Positions 58,776 through 64,000 of a stretch of 64,000 nucleotides of DNA are shown here, one piece after another; the stretch's first letter is position 1; each line of letters begins with the position of its first letter. The notes under the pieces are model-generated. The model was given only the letters and a program-made list of their open reading frames with translations, was not told the origin of the DNA and made no database searches. Source of the stretch: Ottelia alismoides (Eukaryota; Streptophyta; Magnoliopsida; Alismatales; Hydrocharitaceae); NCBI GenBank assembly GCA_037367405.1, contig JAZKJV010006035.1, positions 186,001 through 250,000 of the forward strand. Reading direction: 5' to 3'. The position numbers were made by a program, and so were the translations under genes.

Positions 58776-61280
58776 TTATGGGGGAACTTCTCCATGTATT
58801 ACTCTCCAAGGGCCATAGTAAAACTTGGGCTTCATGAGAGGTACTGCTTCTCCTGGATGATCCTCCCAATACTTCTCCTGCGCAAACCAAAAATAGGATC
58901 AGATTTTCACCTTTCATAGCTCCGTGCCCCATTCGTCATCTTTTCATAGTTACATATCACATGAGCTTAAAAAGATGATTTAGTTATAAAAAATGAGCTA
59001 TATATTTCAGAGTAATGATCAATGATTAAATAACAAATGGAAAGAAAAATGCCTTGATAATGCTACAAAATTGCCTTGATATTTTCAAACTAGTCGCCAT
59101 CTCTGCAGCCATGCCCACCATGTCCACCATTTGCCTGCCAGGTAGAATACCATCTATATCGGGCCCATAAGATAATCCTAAATACCTCTAAGTCTGTGAC
59201 ACAGGAGCTTGACCACAATCAATTTAATTACATTGGATGTAGTAATAGGATGTAAATCCTCAACCTGCAAAGCCACTTCAAGCTTGGGGATAATCAGCAT
59301 AAGTGCATAATTGAGCATGTTAAAACCAACATTCCGCTACTAAAATTCCTTAATCACCTCAACAATGTCTTGCCACCTTGTCCTATAACTCCTTATTGAC
59401 AGATGGGGAACTCATCCAGATCAATTGAACCATCTACATTCAGCTCACAAATAATCATCCAAATCTCACTTGCAGAGAACCCACACAACGGAGACTCCGC
59501 ATGTGTTGAAGCTTCTTAGCACCCCCTCCTGAACATCTACATGTAAGTCTTTGTTATGCTTGGCAAAGGTATTGAATGATCCACAATCGCCTATCCGACT
59601 TGATCATCTCCCTAAACCAGCTCCCCGACCACCTCAATGGCAAGGATAATGTTTCTTCTTCTCCTAGTATTGACCATTGCGTAGAAGAAACCAGTATGGT
59701 GTCCCCCGCTAACCAATTTTGTTTTGATCGCTACTACCATTCAATCTTGATTTTTATGCTCTTCCACTCTGATGACCCTCAGTTGATCCACTCTATGATT
59801 CTCTCATCTCGATCCAGATAATCTATCAATCTCAATCCAATTTAGGAGGTCCGCCTTCCCTTGCACCGATCTCCTATTACCTCGTCTACCCACTAATTAT
59901 TTTTGCAGCTCTTTGGGGGACATCCAAAGCCCTGCCAGCTTGGAGGTCAGGCAGCAGGCCGCAACACCTGCCATCCTCTGCAATCTCCACTACTCGATCA
60001 ATCATTCTCTGAATCCCGACTCAACAAGCCAGGAAATCTCAAACCTGAAAAAGATGACAGACTCAGGTCAATCCTTCCACCGACACCCAGATTGTAGGAG
60101 CGCCGTACAATCTGACACAAAATACATTTTTCACCGAGGAAAAATGAAAATCATTGAGTAAATCTCCAGAGATCAAGAACGTGTCCTAACAAACCTAGAT
60201 GTCAAGCTTCTCCAGGTAAAACAGTAGTTTGAAACATCCATAATCTTGAGTTGAAGCTCACCAATCAAAGCTTGGAACTCCTCCAAGCTCACATCTTGGC
60301 TTCCAGTATCATTCAGATGTAAGAGCCAAGTAAAGTACACAATTGAAGACACCATCCACTAACCAAGGGCAAGAAAGATAATACTAAAAAACGACAGTTA
60401 ATAGGATACAGAAAATAGAGAAACTTAGATCGCGCTTCAGTAGTTAGACACTGTTTTGTTGAAAAGAAAAAAATCATAAATACAATTTATAATTTTATAT
60501 ATATATATTGATTCAAAGATATATATATATATATGACAACAATCCTAAACTTCCTTTACTCTCCGACTTGGTTATGTTGCAACTCAAATTCATTTTACAA
60601 TGCAGCAGTGGAAATGTATCCAGTTTTAATACCTTTGTATCAAGCCTGAGAGGCAGAGTAGTGGTAAGGTATCCAATTTGAAATGTTATCAAGACTGAGG
60701 TTTCTGATCAGACATTAACTTTTTTCCTAACAAAATAGTTAATCATATATATTTGTTGAATTAGAAGTCATGGGTCACTATTTTATCTCAAGATTCTTGC
60801 AAGATGGATTTTGACCAAAAGGTGCCAGATGTGCTACAAACTTGTCTCTAGCCATCACCGGTGCAGGATCATAGACTTCCATTTGAAATTGTTATCCAAG
60901 ATTGTTTTATTGCCTCATAGAAGCACTTTAACAGTGTCTCAGTTGACATCCAAAATACTTCCATTTTAATAACATTGATATCTACAATCCGATTATGATC
61001 CAGCCAAATGTGGATGATGAAATTTTAAAATGCCTAATGCTTCATATCGGTAAAAGGAAGATGAAGGTGAGACGTAAACAAGCATATTGCAGATAACCTT
61101 GTATAATTGTTCGGTAATAGCAGCACCTATGACACCGGTATAAAATGCAGCTACATAGATTGTAATAAGAGGGGTGAAAGACTTGGGCCTTCGATAAGGC
61201 TCAATCATGTCCCAGACAAATGTTTTCTTCCAGCTGTTGTACCTACGATCAGCATACATCCGCCATAAAGCACCAGTCAT
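58776..61280 (-). CDS. Small conserved plant membrane protein, two coding exons
   Basis: Exon 61280-61098 starts at the first ATG after the acceptor TTTGACAG: MTGALWRMYADRRYNSWKK, then WDMIEPYRRPKSFTPL and a single hydrophobic helix ITIYVAAFYTGVIGAAI, ending EQLYK before GT. After a 2.2-kb intron, exon 58877-58776 reads EKYWEDHPGEAVPLMKPKFY, then YGPWRVIHGEVPP and a stop. Total 94 residues, in phase, no damage. I recognise this as a conserved short plant protein, but cannot name its function; an organelle membrane location is possible from size and helix. The acceptor lies 2 bp before the ATG, so a 5' UTR exon should exist, probably near 62100-62250. Confidence 0.82.
59090..59420 (-). pseudogene. 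Decayed LINE reverse-transcriptase fragment in an intron
   Basis: Minus strand reads, with frame changes, FFSSGM, then LIIPKLEVALQVEDLHPIT and SNVIKLIVVKLLCHRLR. These match the start of a plant LINE RT domain (LIPK ... DFRPIS ... K...LA.RL). The sequence up to about 60160 may be more of the same LINE, but is too decayed to say. Confidence 0.55.
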
Positions 61281-63094
61281 CTCTGTCAAATGAAAAGAAG
61301 GGAGAAAAGTTTACATATTGTAATTTAAAAAAAAATGGTTTCTGGAATTGAAGGTCTTCTTTACCTGCAAAACGGGAAGGACCCATAGTAAAATATGGTT
61401 ATAATGCAACAACCACTAGAATATCAGGGACACAAACTACAAAAACTGGAAAGAAAACATCAAGTTAGTCCAAAAACTAACAATCAACTAATAACATATT
61501 ATCCTAAAGATCCAGTGCATCAAGATAGATAATTTATTCCGGTACAGAGTGAAGGCATTTGGACAATAAACTTCATTAACATATTCCACTAACTCACTTG
61601 CGTTCATATTTCTTCAGAACTTTTCTTTTGTGTCATTATTGTTTCAACTTAACATAGTTTACATAAAACATTTAGCAATTGAACCTTTCAAAAAAAATAG
61701 CAATTGAAGCATCACGCAATCATGTCCTTTCTCATTTATGGGAAACTTATTTTTTAAAAAAATAAGAGGGGGAAACACGCATTGGTGTCCGCTCAAAAGA
61801 TTTGATCTCAGGTCTTCTAGGAAGGTTACTTCACATAAATATATTTTTAAAAAGGGACAGCGAGGTGCATGTGCTGTCTAGGTGATGCAAATTGATGCAA
61901 CCTAAGTGTGCAATAACCTAAATGATGATCCAAGCAATGTAACTAATGAAATAAAGTGACGAAAAGGATAAATGATTCACGACAGGTCAAAATCAGCAAC
62001 AATAATTGACGTGGTATTCGAAATATAACACCGAATCTTCCACAAACGTCGGCCAATCAAGTAGTTAAATGACTAACGGAAACTAATAATGATGTTGCAG
62101 GTTTAGAATATCAATTACTCACCAAATTAAACAGCAATATAACAGCCACAATGCTAATTTGTATGGTGGAAAAATTAAAAGGAAAAATACACTCGTACCA
62201 CAACCAGCAAGAGACTCGTAGGTGCACTTCAGATCCGATCGTCACAAAGGCTGACCACCGTTGGACTGCTGGGTGCGGGAGCGGGGAGGCGCGGCAGATG
62301 GCGTCGTCACAGCGGTTGGGGCGACTAATCGGGCAGCAACAATAATGGCAGGGAAGGTAGCAGACGTGGCGTGAAAAGGAGGTGCGTTGGGCGGGAAGGG
62401 AGGCGGCGCGGGGTCGAGGGGTGGATGCGGCGGCGATTGGCGATGGGGTGTTTGGCGGCGCACTGTTTTGCGCAAGGGGAGGTGGCCTGAAATGGAGTAG
62501 GGCGTCGGGGAAGGGGGCGGTGTGAGAAGGGAGAGCGGGGGTGATAGCGACGGCTGTGTCGCGTGGCTGGAGAAGGCGGAGACGGCCCCGGCGATAGGCG
62601 GCAGTCGGCGGGAGGGGGTGGGTCGTGGAGAGAACTCAGAGAGGGGAAGGAGACACGGGGAGAGAGAAAAGAGGAGGAGGCGGAATCGAGAGGAGAAGTG
62701 GAATAGGGGGTGGGAGGACTGATCGGAGTTGGGAGGAGAGGAGACGGGGAACGGCGGCGGCGTGGGTTGGAGGGGTTAGGGTTAGGAACGAAGGGGGGGA
62801 AGAAACTGGGAAAGAAAGGGGTCGGGGAGAGAGGCTGCGGAACCGAGAGAGAGGGAGAGAGAGAGAGAAATTAGAGATAGGAAATTATTAATTCAATTCA
62901 ACTTCAAAACCCTAATACAAAAGGGAGCTCTTTATAGAGGCTACTTCCCCTCAAAAGAAGCAACAAATCCCTAAAATTAGGGAAAGGGGAAAAAATAAAA
63001 AGAGGCTTTTTATAATGAGCCTTTTACATGGGAATTAAATAAACAAAACAAATGCTAAATAGAATAACATAAATGTTCATAAAAATTGCTATCA
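61281..63094. other. Upstream region, partly GC-rich, no gene recognised
   Basis: 61281-62100 is AT-rich. 62240-62830 is strongly GC-rich with frames of low complexity on both strands. The minus strand near 62940 has a TATA-like CTCTATAAAGAGC followed by a CT-rich stretch, so this could be promoter and 5' UTR of the small membrane-protein gene or an LTR. It cannot be settled by reading. Confidence 0.4.
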
Positions 63095-63688
63095 TGTTGC
63101 ATCACTAGGGAAGGGTCATGCCACTTTAGGCCTATTGGACAGAGTTGTGCTTGCATTTCTCTCTACAAGTAATGCAATATTTCTCAAATTGGCAGGGCAA
63201 ATCAAATTGAATCATAGGGCTGATATGAAGATTTTTCAATTTAGACATTTCCATCCATAATTAGTTATTTTAAATTAATTAGCTTATTTTATTTAGATAA
63301 ATTGAGATTGTAATCTCAATAATTTTAGTAGATAGAATTAGTTAGGAGTCAATTAGAATCAGTTAGAGTCAATTACGATCAATTAGGATTTTATTTGAAT
63401 TTGAATTTCTTTCTAATTTTGTAATTCCTCCCCTCCTATATAAAGGGGATGATAACCAATTGTAAGTACAATTCAGATGATATGAAAAATTGAGTTTATC
63501 TCCGTCTCTTTCTTTATCTTTCTCGACGTGGTCTTCACGATTCATCTCCAATATCCCACGCAACCGACGTGTTCTCCTCTCTCTTCCTCTCCTCTCTAAA
63601 TTTCTTTCACCAAAATTTATATTGTACCGTTGCAAATTTCTCTACCAAACAACTATTTTCCACCGTTGCAAATTTTTTATCTGCATCA
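63095..63688 (+). repeat. LTR of a TGATGCA-family element, 5' end
   Basis: Starts TGTTGCATCACTAGGG and ends TCTGCATCA, about 594 bp, with TATATAAAGGGGATGATAACC near 63437. It matches the layout of the LTRs at 44259 and 46355. The following TTTGATATCAGAGTATGG is a mutated primer site. The element continues past the window edge. Confidence 0.75.
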
Positions 63689-63702
63689 TTTGATATCAGA
63701 GT

Positions 63703-63939
63703 ATGGCAACCGAATCGTTCTTACAATTCGACGATCCGATTGCATATTGGAGACTTCAATTCGATTTGAGCCGTCTCGGTCACGATTCACGTCTACGACA
63801 ACAAAAGTACAGGAATCGTCTCCTAGCATCCGTGAAAGTTCAACAATGGCTTGATGACAATATACTCATTCATGAAGAAGAAGCAACGACACCACTTGAG
63901 TTCCCTGAAGGTATGTTCATTCAAGGAAGGTTTATTTGA
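63703..63939 (+). CDS. Leader ORF of the TGATGCA-family LTR element
   Basis: 78 codons from ATG: MATESFLQFDDPIAYWRLQF, then DLSRLGHDSRLRQQKY and IQGRFI. It shares with the ORF at 44784 the aromatic-rich start, the Tyr-Trp pair, the SRL motif and the QQK spacing. It is probably the N-terminus of a Gag-like protein; later frames continue beyond 63939. Function is inferred from position after an LTR. Confidence 0.5.
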   Translation: MATESFLQFDDPIAYWRLQFDLSRLGHDSRLRQQKYRNRLLASVKVQQWLDDNILIHEEEATTPLEFPEGMFIQGRFI

Positions 63940-64000
63940 TACAACATCAATACAAGAAGAGAATGTAGACATGGGCCCTGTCTTTGATGAAAGTCTCTAC

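Noticed and set aside
62242..62891. Arg/Gly/Glu-rich and Pro-rich frames on opposite strands
   Set aside because: Purine-skewed GC-rich DNA gives mirrored low-complexity frames. No start context or family match.

Overview
This window is from a flowering-plant nuclear genome. The evidence is spliced, intron-rich plant genes (nucleosome assembly protein 1, a CHUP1-like coiled-coil protein, a C2-domain protein with a tail anchor, a small membrane protein) set in dense plant-type transposable elements: Copia and TRIM LTR elements with the plant initiator-Met-tRNA primer site, Tourist-like and hAT-like MITEs, LINE remnants and a tRNA-derived SINE. I do not name a species.

Layout. 1-5135: TRIM LTR units fused to a Copia fragment, with two chimeric junctions at the shared primer-binding site. 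5136-12800: a minus-strand homogentisate 1,2-dioxygenase gene that is dead (stops, frameshifts, deletions). It is invaded by two Tourist-like MITEs and a Copia element (6414-11655) with 5-bp target duplications. 12960-15750: a complete 584-bp TRIM, a decayed Copia pol fragment, two related MITEs and a probable solo LTR. 16148-18013: a broken PIF/Harbinger transposase and a GRF-zinc-finger ORF, next to a two-level tandem repeat. 19386-20190: LINE debris. 20498-23591 (+): CHUP1-like gene whose last intron is nearly all one TIR element. 24270-28235 (-): an apparently intact 11-exon NAP1 gene ending in a CaaX box, convergent with the CHUP1-like gene.

29765-31085 is a long-TIR transposon. From 56396 down to about 32752 runs one minus-strand gene for a C2-domain protein. 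Twelve coding segments join in phase. The last intron would be about 17.9 kb and is packed with transposons: a Copia element (43551-50473) that itself holds a non-autonomous LTR element (44259-46857), and a LINE split by a 9-kb Copia block. That block contains a tandem array of a 1.45-kb LTR-RT-RNase H unit. 58776-61280 (-) holds a two-exon gene for a 94-residue conserved plant membrane protein. The window ends in an LTR element (63095 onward) related to the nested element at 44259.

No operon-like relation between genes is expected here. The host genes are independent, and the main story is how mobile elements have expanded introns, killed one gene and recombined with each other. Splice sites were read by eye from GT/AG signals, reading phase and family resemblance. 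No alignment or transcript evidence was available.
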